A DNA stretch of 18,186 nucleotides from an uncultured Lachnospiraceae bacterium. Its GTDB lineage: Bacteria; Bacillota; Clostridia; Lachnospirales; Lachnospiraceae. A model generated the notes under the pieces. It ran no database searches, had not been told where the DNA came from, and was given only the letters and a program-made list of their open reading frames with translations. Positions within the stretch are counted from its first letter, which is position 1, and each line of letters opens with the position of its first letter. Made by a program: the position numbers and the translations under genes. Positions 6,984 through 13,633 of this stretch are shown piece by piece. The stretch lies in NCBI GenBank assembly GCA_946537585.1, contig CAMNFX010000004.1:1-18186 (forward strand), written 5' to 3'.

Positions 6984-7691
6984 ATGAATAAAAAAAGACG
7001 TGTTATGCTGAAGCTTTCAGGCGAAGCACTTGCCGGTGATAAGCATACGGGATTTGATCTTGCAACAGTACAGACTGTTGCGGGAGAAGTGAAGGAAGCC
7101 TGGGATAAGGGCGTTGAGATCGCAGTGGTGATCGGAGGCGGCAATTTCTGGCGCGGAAGGACCGGCAACGAGATCGACCGGGTCAAGTCTGATCAGATCG
7201 GGATGCTGGCTACAGTAATGAATGCGCTGTATGTTTCCGAAGTGTTTCGTTCAACCGGGATGAAGACCGCGATCTTCGGGGCCTTTGATATCCCGGGAAT
7301 GATGCCGGTTTTTGATAAGGACGCTGTTGAACAGGCCTTTTCGGAGCACAGGGTCGTATTTTTTGCAGGCGGTACCGGTCATCCATACTTCAGCACAGAC
7401 ACAGGAACAGCACTCAGGGCAATCGAGATCGAAGCGGATGAGATCCTGCTTGCAAAAGCGGTGGACGGCGTTTATGACGCGGATCCCAAGGAACATCCGG
7501 ATGCAAAACGTCTGGACACCATCAGCATCAGCGAGGTCGTGGAAAGAGGCCTGAAGGCGATCGATCTTGCCGCATCTGTGCTCTGCATGGAAAACCATAT
7601 GCCGCTTGGCGTCTTCTCCCTCAACAAGCCGGGCAACATTGCGGACGCACTGAACGGTCATATCGACGGAACCGTGATCACTGCGGATTAA
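6984..7691 (+). CDS. pyrH: Uridylate kinase (UMP kinase)
   Basis: PyrH phosphorylates UMP to UDP with ATP, a bacterial-type hexameric kinase of the amino acid kinase fold unrelated to eukaryotic UMP/CMP kinases. The 235-residue product has the normal length. Motifs are LKLSGEALAG (9-18, catalytic lysine K10), the glycine loop VIGGGNFWRGR (49-59), DQIGMLATVMNAL (70-82), FAGGTGHPYFSTDTGTAL (127-144) and AVDGVYDADP (159-168). AAAGG 8 bases before ATG 6984 supports the start. It is the first gene of the right-hand operon. In Bacillus it follows rpsB-tsf, which are not adjacent here. frr follows after 81 bases, as in most bacteria. Confidence 0.97.
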   Translation: MNKKRRVMLKLSGEALAGDKHTGFDLATVQTVAGEVKEAWDKGVEIAVVIGGGNFWRGRTGNEIDRVKSDQIGMLATVMNALYVSEVFRSTGMKTAIFGAFDIPGMMPVFDKDAVEQAFSEHRVVFFAGGTGHPYFSTDTGTALRAIEIEADEILLAKAVDGVYDADPKEHPDAKRLDTISISEVVERGLKAIDLAASVLCMENHMPLGVFSLNKPGNIADALNGHIDGTVITAD

Positions 7692-7772
7692 TCACAGAAT
7701 CCAAGACGGGTCATTTTTCAAGGAAGATCTCCCGTGAGATACTATAGATAAGATTTCGGAAGGAGCATTACC

Positions 7773-8324
7773 ATGGAAGAACTGAAAGTATATGAAGACA
7801 AGATGCAGAAAACGATTGACAATCTGCAGGATAATTTTCAGAGCATCCGGGCAGGCCGTGCCAACCCGCATGTGCTTGACAAGATCAGAGTGAACTATTA
7901 CGGAACTGCCTCGCCTATTCAGCAGGTCGGCAACATTTCCATTCCGGAAGCGCGCGTGATCGTGATCACCCCATGGGAAAAGAGCCTGATCAAGGAGATC
8001 GAGAAGGCGATCAACATGTCCGATATCGGAATCAATCCGACCAATGACGGCTCCTGCATCCGCCTCGTGTTCCCCGAACTGAACGAGGAAAGACGTAAGG
8101 ACCTTGCAAAGCAGATCAAAAAGTACGGAGAGGAAGCCAAGGTGGCGATCCGCAATATCCGCCGCGATGCCAATGATAGCTCCAAAAAAATGGAGAAGGC
8201 CGGCGAGATGACCGAAGACGATGTAAAGAACGCCGATAAGGAGATCCAGAAATATACCGACAACGCCATCACTACCATTGACAAAATGGTCGATGAGAAG
8301 ACAAAGGACATCATGACCGTATAA
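7773..8324 (+). CDS. frr: Ribosome recycling factor
   Basis: RRF works with EF-G to split the post-termination ribosome into subunits. The product is 183 residues, close to the family norm of 185. The long three-helix domain carries SIRAGRANPHVLDKIRV (24-40), with GRANP, and later AIRNIRRDAND (125-135), which holds the ribosome-contacting arginines. The smaller domain II lies between them, with TASPIQQVGNISIPEARVI. AAGGAG 7 bases before ATG 7773 gives a confident start. The spacing from pyrH is 81 bases with no obvious terminator. The next gene is unusually far away (190 bases). Confidence 0.97.
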   Translation: MEELKVYEDKMQKTIDNLQDNFQSIRAGRANPHVLDKIRVNYYGTASPIQQVGNISIPEARVIVITPWEKSLIKEIEKAINMSDIGINPTNDGSCIRLVFPELNEERRKDLAKQIKKYGEEAKVAIRNIRRDANDSSKKMEKAGEMTEDDVKNADKEIQKYTDNAITTIDKMVDEKTKDIMTV

Positions 8325-8342
8325 GCCCTGACAAATGGACAG

Positions 8343-8371
8343 GCGTGCGGCAAGTTTACTTGCATGCACGC
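8343..8371 (+). repeat. Two-part stem-loop in the frr-uppS gap
   Basis: Outer arms GCGTGC (8343-8348) and GCACGC (8366-8371) enclose inner arms GCAAGT (8350-8355) and ACTTGC (8358-8363). Together they make 12 base pairs interrupted by a 1-by-2 internal bulge, with a TT tip. No T-run follows, so a terminator role is not supported. The two-base tip is too tight for RNA unless it opens, so a DNA-level palindrome is also possible. Confidence 0.55.
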
Positions 8372-8443
8372 ATGGGCATTTGGAAGAGCAACGAACACGA
8401 GGAAAAAAGCCACGCGAGCGTATTCAAGCGGGGCGATTTCCGA

Positions 8444-8488
8444 GTGATCGGTGCCCGATCGCGGGAGTGGGAAGCACGGAGCGATCGG
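8444..8488 (+). repeat. Alternative, mutually exclusive hairpins upstream of uppS
   Basis: The segment CCGATCGC (8455-8462) can pair leftwards with GTGATCGG (8444-8451, one G-U pair, 3-base loop) or rightwards with GCGATCGG (8481-8488, perfect 8 base pairs, 18-base loop). The right arm ends 26 bases before the uppS ATG. The three GATCGG-type arms may form an RNA switch or be part of an intergenic repeat. The segment is GC-rich and has no coding character. Confidence 0.5.
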
Positions 8489-8514
8489 ACTTATAACAAC
8501 CAGAGAGAAAATAT

Positions 8515-9261
8515 ATGGAATCCAATCTGCATATCCCGGAGTCCGTTGCCATCATTATGGACGGCAACGGACGCTGGGCAAAGAAGCGCGGCCTTCCCCG
8601 CACGATGGGGCACAAGCAGGGCTGCACAGCAATAGAGAAACTTCTGCCGGAGGCCAGCGATCTTGGGATCCGGTATCTTACTGTATACGCTTTTTCAACG
8701 GAAAACTGGAAGAGGTCCAAGGATGAGGTGGACGGGCTGATGCAGCTTTTCCGCTTTTACGCGGGGCGTCTTCTGAAAGCTGCAACGGAAAAAAACGTAC
8801 GCATCAGAATGATCGGTGACCGCAGGCGCTTTCAGCCTGATATCATTGAATCAATCAACCGCCTGGAAGAGGAGACGAAAAATAATACCGGCCTCACTTT
8901 TGTCGTTGCCGCAAACTATGGAGGCAGAGACGAGATACGCAGGGCGGTCATGCGCTATGCGGAGGATTATAAGGCGGGAAGAGTTTCGGCTGATGCATTT
9001 GCCGGACCGGATGCGAAGGTTCCGGAGGGTGAACTGACGGAGGAAGGCTTTGCGGCTTATCTGGATACGGCAGAAATTCCGGATCCGGATCTTGTGATCC
9101 GGACATCGGGAGAGCTCCGGCTGAGCAATTTCCTGATCTGGGAAGCGGCATATTCGGAAATTGTTGTAACGGATGTGCTCTGGCCGGATTTTGACAAAGA
9201 CGAGCTGCTGGCTTGCATTGCGGAATTTAATAAGCGCAGCAGAAGGTTCGGAGGAGTATAG
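8515..9261 (+). CDS. uppS: Isoprenyl (undecaprenyl) diphosphate synthase
   Basis: UppS adds isopentenyl diphosphate units in cis to farnesyl diphosphate, giving the undecaprenyl carrier lipid for cell wall synthesis. The 248-residue length and all blocks fit: AIIMDGNGRWAKKRG (12-26, magnesium-binding D16), H33, YAFSTENWKRS (58-68), FVVAANYGGRDEI (129-141), and the C-terminal RTSGELRLSNFLIWE (196-210) with AYSEIVVTDVLWPDF. Undecaprenyl length is inferred from Gram-positive context. ATG 8515 has only a weak purine-rich ribosome binding site (AGAGAGA). The gap to frr holds several dyads, so expression may be separately controlled. cdsA follows after 2 bases. Confidence 0.96.
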   Translation: MESNLHIPESVAIIMDGNGRWAKKRGLPRTMGHKQGCTAIEKLLPEASDLGIRYLTVYAFSTENWKRSKDEVDGLMQLFRFYAGRLLKAATEKNVRIRMIGDRRRFQPDIIESINRLEEETKNNTGLTFVVAANYGGRDEIRRAVMRYAEDYKAGRVSADAFAGPDAKVPEGELTEEGFAAYLDTAEIPDPDLVIRTSGELRLSNFLIWEAAYSEIVVTDVLWPDFDKDELLACIAEFNKRSRRFGGV

Positions 9262-9263
9262 GA

Positions 9264-10076
9264 TTGTTCTGGAAACGACTGGCCAGCGGTGTTGTTTTAC
9301 TTGCGGCGGCGATCGCCTTCCTTTTTGTGGGGGGAACACCGCTGCTTTTCGCGCTGTGTGTGATTTCCATCATCGGGCAGAATGAGCTTTACCGCGCGAT
9401 CGGGATCGACCATAAAGGGCTTTCAATGATCGGCTATCTCATGACGATCGTATACTATCTGCTTGTGTTTTTTGAGGGCAGAGGATATATGGCGGCCATG
9501 ATCGTTTTTACTCTGATCATTTTAATGAGCGCTTATGTGGCAACCTTTCCGGAGTATAAGACGGAAGAAGTTTCAGGCGCCTTTTTCGGAATGTGCTATG
9601 TCTCTGTTCTGATGAGCTATGTCTATCTCACCAGACAGCATGCGGACGGGCGGTACATGGTATGGCTGATCCTTTTAAGCTCCTGGGGCTGCGATACCCT
9701 GGCCTATTGCACCGGAATGCTTTTCGGAGAGCATAAGATGGTTCCGCGTCTCAGCCCGAAGAAAACATGGGAGGGTGCCCTGGGCGGCGTTGTCGGCGCG
9801 GCGATCCTCGGATTTGTATACGGATTTATTTTCCGGGGACGCATGGAGGATACGATCTCACCTTCTCTTACCTGCTGCGTAGCCTGCGCTGCAGGCGCCC
9901 TGATCTCGATGATCGGAGATCTGGCCGCTTCCGCCATCAAGCGGAATCATGATATCAAGGATTTCGGAAATCTGATCCCCGGCCATGGAGGTATCCTGGA
10001 CAGATTTGATTCTGTGCTTTTTACGGCGCCTGCGATCTATTACGCGATCAGCATGCTCGAACAGTTCAGGCACTGA
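9264..10076 (+). CDS. cdsA: Phosphatidate cytidylyltransferase (CDP-diglyceride synthase)
   Basis: CdsA makes CDP-diacylglycerol from phosphatidic acid and CTP at the membrane, the branch-point precursor of the anionic phospholipids. The 270-residue protein has about seven or eight hydrophobic segments and the family signature near its C-terminus: SAIKRNHDIKDFGNLIPGHG, then GILDRFDS (about 221-248). This includes the metal-binding aspartates of KDFG and DRFD. The start codon is TTG at 9264, supported by GGAGG at 9250-9254 with a 9-base spacer lying inside the end of uppS. The uppS stop is only 2 bases upstream, so translation is probably coupled. Confidence 0.95.
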   Translation: MFWKRLASGVVLLAAAIAFLFVGGTPLLFALCVISIIGQNELYRAIGIDHKGLSMIGYLMTIVYYLLVFFEGRGYMAAMIVFTLIILMSAYVATFPEYKTEEVSGAFFGMCYVSVLMSYVYLTRQHADGRYMVWLILLSSWGCDTLAYCTGMLFGEHKMVPRLSPKKTWEGALGGVVGAAILGFVYGFIFRGRMEDTISPSLTCCVACAAGALISMIGDLAASAIKRNHDIKDFGNLIPGHGGILDRFDSVLFTAPAIYYAISMLEQFRH

Positions 10077-10094
10077 GAAAAAGGAAATAAGAAT

Positions 10095-11255
10095 ATGAAT
10101 TTATGTGTACTTGGCAGCACCGGCTCGATCGGTCTGCAGACACTTGATGTAGTCCGCTCATCCGGCAAGATCCGGATCACGGCGCTTGCAGCGGGCGGCA
10201 ATATAGAAATGATCGAAAAGCAGATCCATGAATTTCATCCGTCGATCTGCTGTATTTATGATGAGGAAAAGGCCGATACCCTGCGCAGCCGGCTTCGTGC
10301 GGACGGCAGGGAAGTGACAGAGATCGTGAGCGGCATGGAGGGCCTGATCGCATGTGCCGTCCACCCTTATGTAGATACTGTGATGGTGAGCGTGGTCGGC
10401 ATGATCGGCATCCGCCCCACGATCGCAGCGATCCGCGCCGGAAAAAATATTGCGCAGGCCAACAAGGAGCCGATCGTGTGTGCCGGCCATATCATCATGC
10501 CGCTGGCAAAAGAAGCGGGCATCAGCTTTATTCCGGTGGATTCGGAGCATTCCGCGATATTCCAGTGTCTGCAGGGTGAAAATGATAACACGATCGACAA
10601 GATCTGGCTGACGGCATCGGGAGGGCCCTTCCGGGGACGTACGGCGGAGGAGCTGAAAAACGTGACCGTGCAGGATGCGCTGCGGCACCCGAGCTGGAAC
10701 ATGGGGGCGAAGATCACGATCGATTCCTCCACGCTGGTAAACAAGGGACTCGAGGTGATCGAAGCGCACTATCTGTTCGGCGTTCCTGCAGATGATATCA
10801 TTGTGGCCGTACAGCCCGGCTCTGTTGTCCACAGCATGGTCCAGTTTAAGGACGGAGCGATCAAGGCGCAGCTCGGCGTTCCGGATATGCGTGTTCCCAT
10901 CGCGTACGCGCTGCATGAAAAACAGCGGATCGCTTTTGAAGGAAAGAAGGTCCTGGGATTTGAAGATCTGGCGGAAATCAGGTTCATGAGACCGGACACG
11001 GAGACCTTCCGCGGGCTGAAGCTGGGCATCGAAGCCTGCCGGCAGGAAGGAAGCATCACAACGGTGTATAACGCGGCAAATGAAGAAGCGGTCGCGGCTT
11101 TCCTGGCAGGAAAAATAGGGTATACGGACATTACGGACGGCATAGAGGCATGTATGCGCGCGCATCAGAACATCAGTTCGCCGGATCTTGAGGAGATCTT
11201 CGCGGCAGAACAGGAAGCGCGGGAGTTCATTCGTCAGAGATTTCATCTTTCCTGA
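10095..11255 (+). CDS. dxr: 1-deoxy-D-xylulose 5-phosphate reductoisomerase
   Basis: Dxr (IspC) is the second enzyme of the MEP isoprenoid pathway. It rearranges and reduces DXP to 2-C-methyl-D-erythritol 4-phosphate with NADPH. At 386 residues it has the standard length. Visible features are the NADPH loop GSTGSIG (7-13), ANKEP (122-126), metal ligands D149 and E151 in PVDSEHSAIFQ with E220 in NKGLEVIEAHYLFG, the SGGPFR loop (175-180), the flexible-loop H198/W201, and GVPDMRVPIAYAL. AAGGA 9 bases before ATG 10095 supports the start. The gene is 18 bases after cdsA and 5 bases before rseP. It is the target family of fosmidomycin. Confidence 0.97.
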   Translation: MNLCVLGSTGSIGLQTLDVVRSSGKIRITALAAGGNIEMIEKQIHEFHPSICCIYDEEKADTLRSRLRADGREVTEIVSGMEGLIACAVHPYVDTVMVSVVGMIGIRPTIAAIRAGKNIAQANKEPIVCAGHIIMPLAKEAGISFIPVDSEHSAIFQCLQGENDNTIDKIWLTASGGPFRGRTAEELKNVTVQDALRHPSWNMGAKITIDSSTLVNKGLEVIEAHYLFGVPADDIIVAVQPGSVVHSMVQFKDGAIKAQLGVPDMRVPIAYALHEKQRIAFEGKKVLGFEDLAEIRFMRPDTETFRGLKLGIEACRQEGSITTVYNAANEEAVAAFLAGKIGYTDITDGIEACMRAHQNISSPDLEEIFAAEQEAREFIRQRFHLS

Positions 11256-11260
11256 AGCTT

Positions 11261-12433
11261 ATGCTGAGTCTGATCATCTCCATTGTGGCGCTGGGCGCCA
11301 TTATAGCTTTTCACGAATTCGGGCATTTTATTATTGCCCGCCTTTTTGGCGTTGGCGTCATTGAATATGCCATCGGCATGGGGCCGCGTATCTGGAGCCG
11401 CGTTTCGGGCAATACCAGGTACTCGCTTCGGGCGATCCCCTTCGGCGGTTACTGCATGATGCTTTCAGAGGATATTGCCGATCAGGGAAAAGCGGAAGAC
11501 GGCGAAGCCGCTGCAATGTCTGACATCATCGTCACCAAAGACGAGATCATTTATGAGGGACGGCATTTCGGAAAGGAAGAGCAGTTTGCGGTAAAGCCCG
11601 CATGGCAGCGCTTTCTCGTGATCCTCGCGGGACCGGTGTTCAACTTCCTGCTGGCGTTTGTTCTGGCGGTTATTATCACGGCGTTTACGGGCATTGACCG
11701 GCCTGTGGTACGTGAAGTAGAGCCGGGCATGCCGGCGGCTTCGGCGGGGATCGAAGCCGGAGATACGATCACGGCACTTGCGGCAGGCAGGCTTTCCGTG
11801 CGTCCGCAGAGGATCGAGACAGCCAGGGATATCATGCTGTTCATGAATGTTCATCAGGATGTGATGGCAGAGGGCGGACCGTTTTCGATGTATTACCTGG
11901 ACGAAAATGACGGCGGCGCCCGGAAGACGGCGGAACTGATACCGGTCTACGATGAAGAGCTCGGCAGGAACCGTCTCGGTTTTTCCTACAGCGGAATCAA
12001 TGAAAAGGCGGGTTCCATTGGCGAGATCCTGTACTATGGCTGGTATGATGTACGGTTCAATATGCGGACTTCGATCGAATCCATCCGTATGCTTCTGACA
12101 GGAAAAGCCAGCACATCCGACCTGATGGGACCGGTCCGGATGGTGGCAACCATGGACGAGTCCGTAGACACTGCGGCAAGCTACGGTCTGTTTGAAGCGG
12201 TCATGACGCTTCTCAATCTGATGGTGCTGATCTCAAGCTCCTTAGGCTTTATGAACCTGCTGCCGATTCCTGCCTTAGACGGCGGCCGGCTGCTGTTCAT
12301 CTTCCTGGAGATCATAACGCGGGGCCGTATCCCGAAATCCTTCGAAACCAGGATCAACTGGGCGGGAACCCTGCTCCTCTTGGGCCTGATGGCATTTATC
12401 CTGTTTAATGACATTATCATGCTTTTCAGGTAA
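11261..12433 (+). CDS. rseP: RseP/RasP-type site-2 intramembrane metalloprotease
   Basis: This is a membrane-embedded zinc protease that cleaves transmembrane segments of anti-sigma factors and leftover signal peptides. HEFGH (18-22) in the first membrane segment supplies two zinc histidines and the catalytic glutamate. The third ligand is D340 in NLLPIPALDGGRLL, in the late membrane segment. A membrane helix (about 119-143) leads into a single PDZ domain (about 145-215, VVREVEPGMPAASAGIEAGD). The final helix ends the 390-residue protein. An acidic insertion, DIADQGKAEDGEAAAMSDII (about 70-89), precedes the second hydrophobic block. The start has no clear ribosome binding site and lies 5 bases after dxr, so coupling is likely. 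In Bacillus the orthologue rasP sits in the same place. Confidence 0.94.
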   Translation: MLSLIISIVALGAIIAFHEFGHFIIARLFGVGVIEYAIGMGPRIWSRVSGNTRYSLRAIPFGGYCMMLSEDIADQGKAEDGEAAAMSDIIVTKDEIIYEGRHFGKEEQFAVKPAWQRFLVILAGPVFNFLLAFVLAVIITAFTGIDRPVVREVEPGMPAASAGIEAGDTITALAAGRLSVRPQRIETARDIMLFMNVHQDVMAEGGPFSMYYLDENDGGARKTAELIPVYDEELGRNRLGFSYSGINEKAGSIGEILYYGWYDVRFNMRTSIESIRMLLTGKASTSDLMGPVRMVATMDESVDTAASYGLFEAVMTLLNLMVLISSSLGFMNLLPIPALDGGRLLFIFLEIITRGRIPKSFETRINWAGTLLLLGLMAFILFNDIIMLFR

Positions 12434-12472
12434 CGAAACAGTTGCCTTTTACAAAATCCGAGGGGGAAAGAC

Positions 12473-13555
12473 ATGCGAATGCATACCCATGAAGTAAATA
12501 TCGGCGGCGTTGTGATCGGAGGCTCTCATCCGATCGCGATCCAGTCCATGTGCAATACAAAAACCTCTGATGCGGCTGCTACGGTGGAACAGATCCATCG
12601 TCTTGAAGAGGCAGGCTGTGAGATCATCCGTGTAGCGGTACCGGATATGGACGCCGCGGGAGCGCTTGATAAGATAAGGCATAAGATCAGGATCCCGCTG
12701 GTTGCGGATATCCATTTTGACTATCGCCTGGCGCTTGCATCCATTGAGAACGGCGCGGATAAAATACGCATTAACCCCGGCAATATCGGCGGACAGGAAA
12801 AGCTTGCGGCTGTGGTCAAGGCAGCCTCCTCCAGGAATATCCCGATCCGCGTGGGCGTGAATTCGGGATCCCTGGAAAAGGAGATCATTGCAAGGCACGG
12901 CGGACATGTGACGGCCGAGGGACTCGTGGAGTCAGCCCTGGATAAGGCTCGCATGATCGAGGATATGGGTTATGGAAATATCGTGATCAGCATCAAATCC
13001 TCCGATGTGATGATGTGCGTACGGGCGCATGAGCTGATCGCGGAGAAGACGGAGCATCCCTTACATGTCGGCATCACGGAGGCAGGTACGGTATGGGCCG
13101 GCAACATCAAGTCCGCGATCGGCCTCGGCATCATTCTTCACGAGGGCATCGGGGATACGATCCGTGTGAGCCTGACGGGAGACCCGACAGAGGAGATCCG
13201 CTCAGCAAAGCAGATCCTGAAGACCCTTGGGCTTAAGACCGGCGGGATCGAGGTCGTCAGCTGTCCAACCTGCGGCAGGACCATGATCGATCTTGTGAGC
13301 CTTGCGGAGCAGGTAAATGCCCTGGTACAGAACCCCTGCTATGCCGGCTGCAATTTAAAGGTAGCCTGCATGGGATGTGTCGTCAACGGTCCGGGAGAGG
13401 CCAGAGAGGCAGACCTCGGTATCTGCGGCGGCACAGGTGAGGGACTCATTATCCGGCATGGCGAGGTCATCCGAAAGGAACCCGAGAGCAGACTGCTCGA
13501 TGCGTTCCGGGAGGAGCTCGACAGGATCGTAAATGGCAACCGTCCGGAACCGTAA
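12473..13555 (+). CDS. ispG: 4-hydroxy-3-methylbut-2-en-1-yl diphosphate synthase
   Basis: IspG (GcpE) is the second-to-last MEP pathway enzyme. It reductively opens the cyclic diphosphate MEcPP to HMBPP using a [4Fe-4S] cluster. The 360-residue product is the short bacterial form without the insertion found in plants. The TIM-barrel part shows PIAIQSMCNTKT (20-31), VADIHFDYRLAL (78-89), KIRINPGNIGG (97-107) and HVGITEAGTVWAGNIKSAIG (198-217). The cluster ligands are C264 and C267 in VSCPTCGRT, C302 in CMGCVVNGPGEA, and E309. GAGGGGG 6 bases before ATG 12473 is a good ribosome binding site. It follows rseP by 39 bases and is the last gene before the hairpin at 13595. In Bacillus proS lies in this position. 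Confidence 0.97.
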   Translation: MRMHTHEVNIGGVVIGGSHPIAIQSMCNTKTSDAAATVEQIHRLEEAGCEIIRVAVPDMDAAGALDKIRHKIRIPLVADIHFDYRLALASIENGADKIRINPGNIGGQEKLAAVVKAASSRNIPIRVGVNSGSLEKEIIARHGGHVTAEGLVESALDKARMIEDMGYGNIVISIKSSDVMMCVRAHELIAEKTEHPLHVGITEAGTVWAGNIKSAIGLGIILHEGIGDTIRVSLTGDPTEEIRSAKQILKTLGLKTGGIEVVSCPTCGRTMIDLVSLAEQVNALVQNPCYAGCNLKVACMGCVVNGPGEAREADLGICGGTGEGLIIRHGEVIRKEPESRLLDAFREELDRIVNGNRPEP

Positions 13556-13594
13556 ATAAAACAAACTCTGTAACTGTTCAGCACCAATCTTTTT

Positions 13595-13617
13595 AAGATG
13601 CCCTCCGGCATCTTTTT
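13595..13617 (+). terminator. Intrinsic terminator or attenuator between ispG and polC
   Basis: AAGATGCC (13595-13602) and GGCATCTT (13607-13614) form a perfect 8-base-pair stem with a CTCC loop. A run of five T begins at 13613. This is a textbook intrinsic terminator shape, 40 bases after the ispG stop. The polC ribosome binding site begins 7 bases later, which leaves no room for a separate downstream promoter. Confidence 0.75.
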
Positions 13618-13623
13618 CGATAC

Positions 13624-13627
13624 AGGA
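13624..13627 (+). promoter_or_regulatory. Ribosome binding site deciding the polC start
   Basis: AGGA with a 6-base spacer precedes ATG 13634. The in-frame ATG at 13598 lies inside the terminator stem and has no ribosome binding site, so 13634 is preferred. Confidence 0.65.
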
Positions 13628-13633
13628 AAAGCT

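Noticed and set aside
7692..7772. Regulatory hairpin between pyrH and frr
   Set aside because: Only a five-base ACGGG/CCCGT pairing with a long loop was found; nothing above chance.
8345..8635. 96-codon frame across the frr-uppS gap
   Set aside because: It runs through palindromes and into uppS out of frame, and looks like a translated intergenic repeat rather than a protein gene.
10158..11246. 362-codon open frame on the minus strand
   Set aside because: It lies entirely antisense to dxr, which has every family motif. The minus frame has no recognisable domain and is a composition artefact.
13598..13633. Start of polC at ATG 13598
   Set aside because: This ATG is part of the terminator stem and has no ribosome binding site; ATG 13634 has AGGA at 6 bases.
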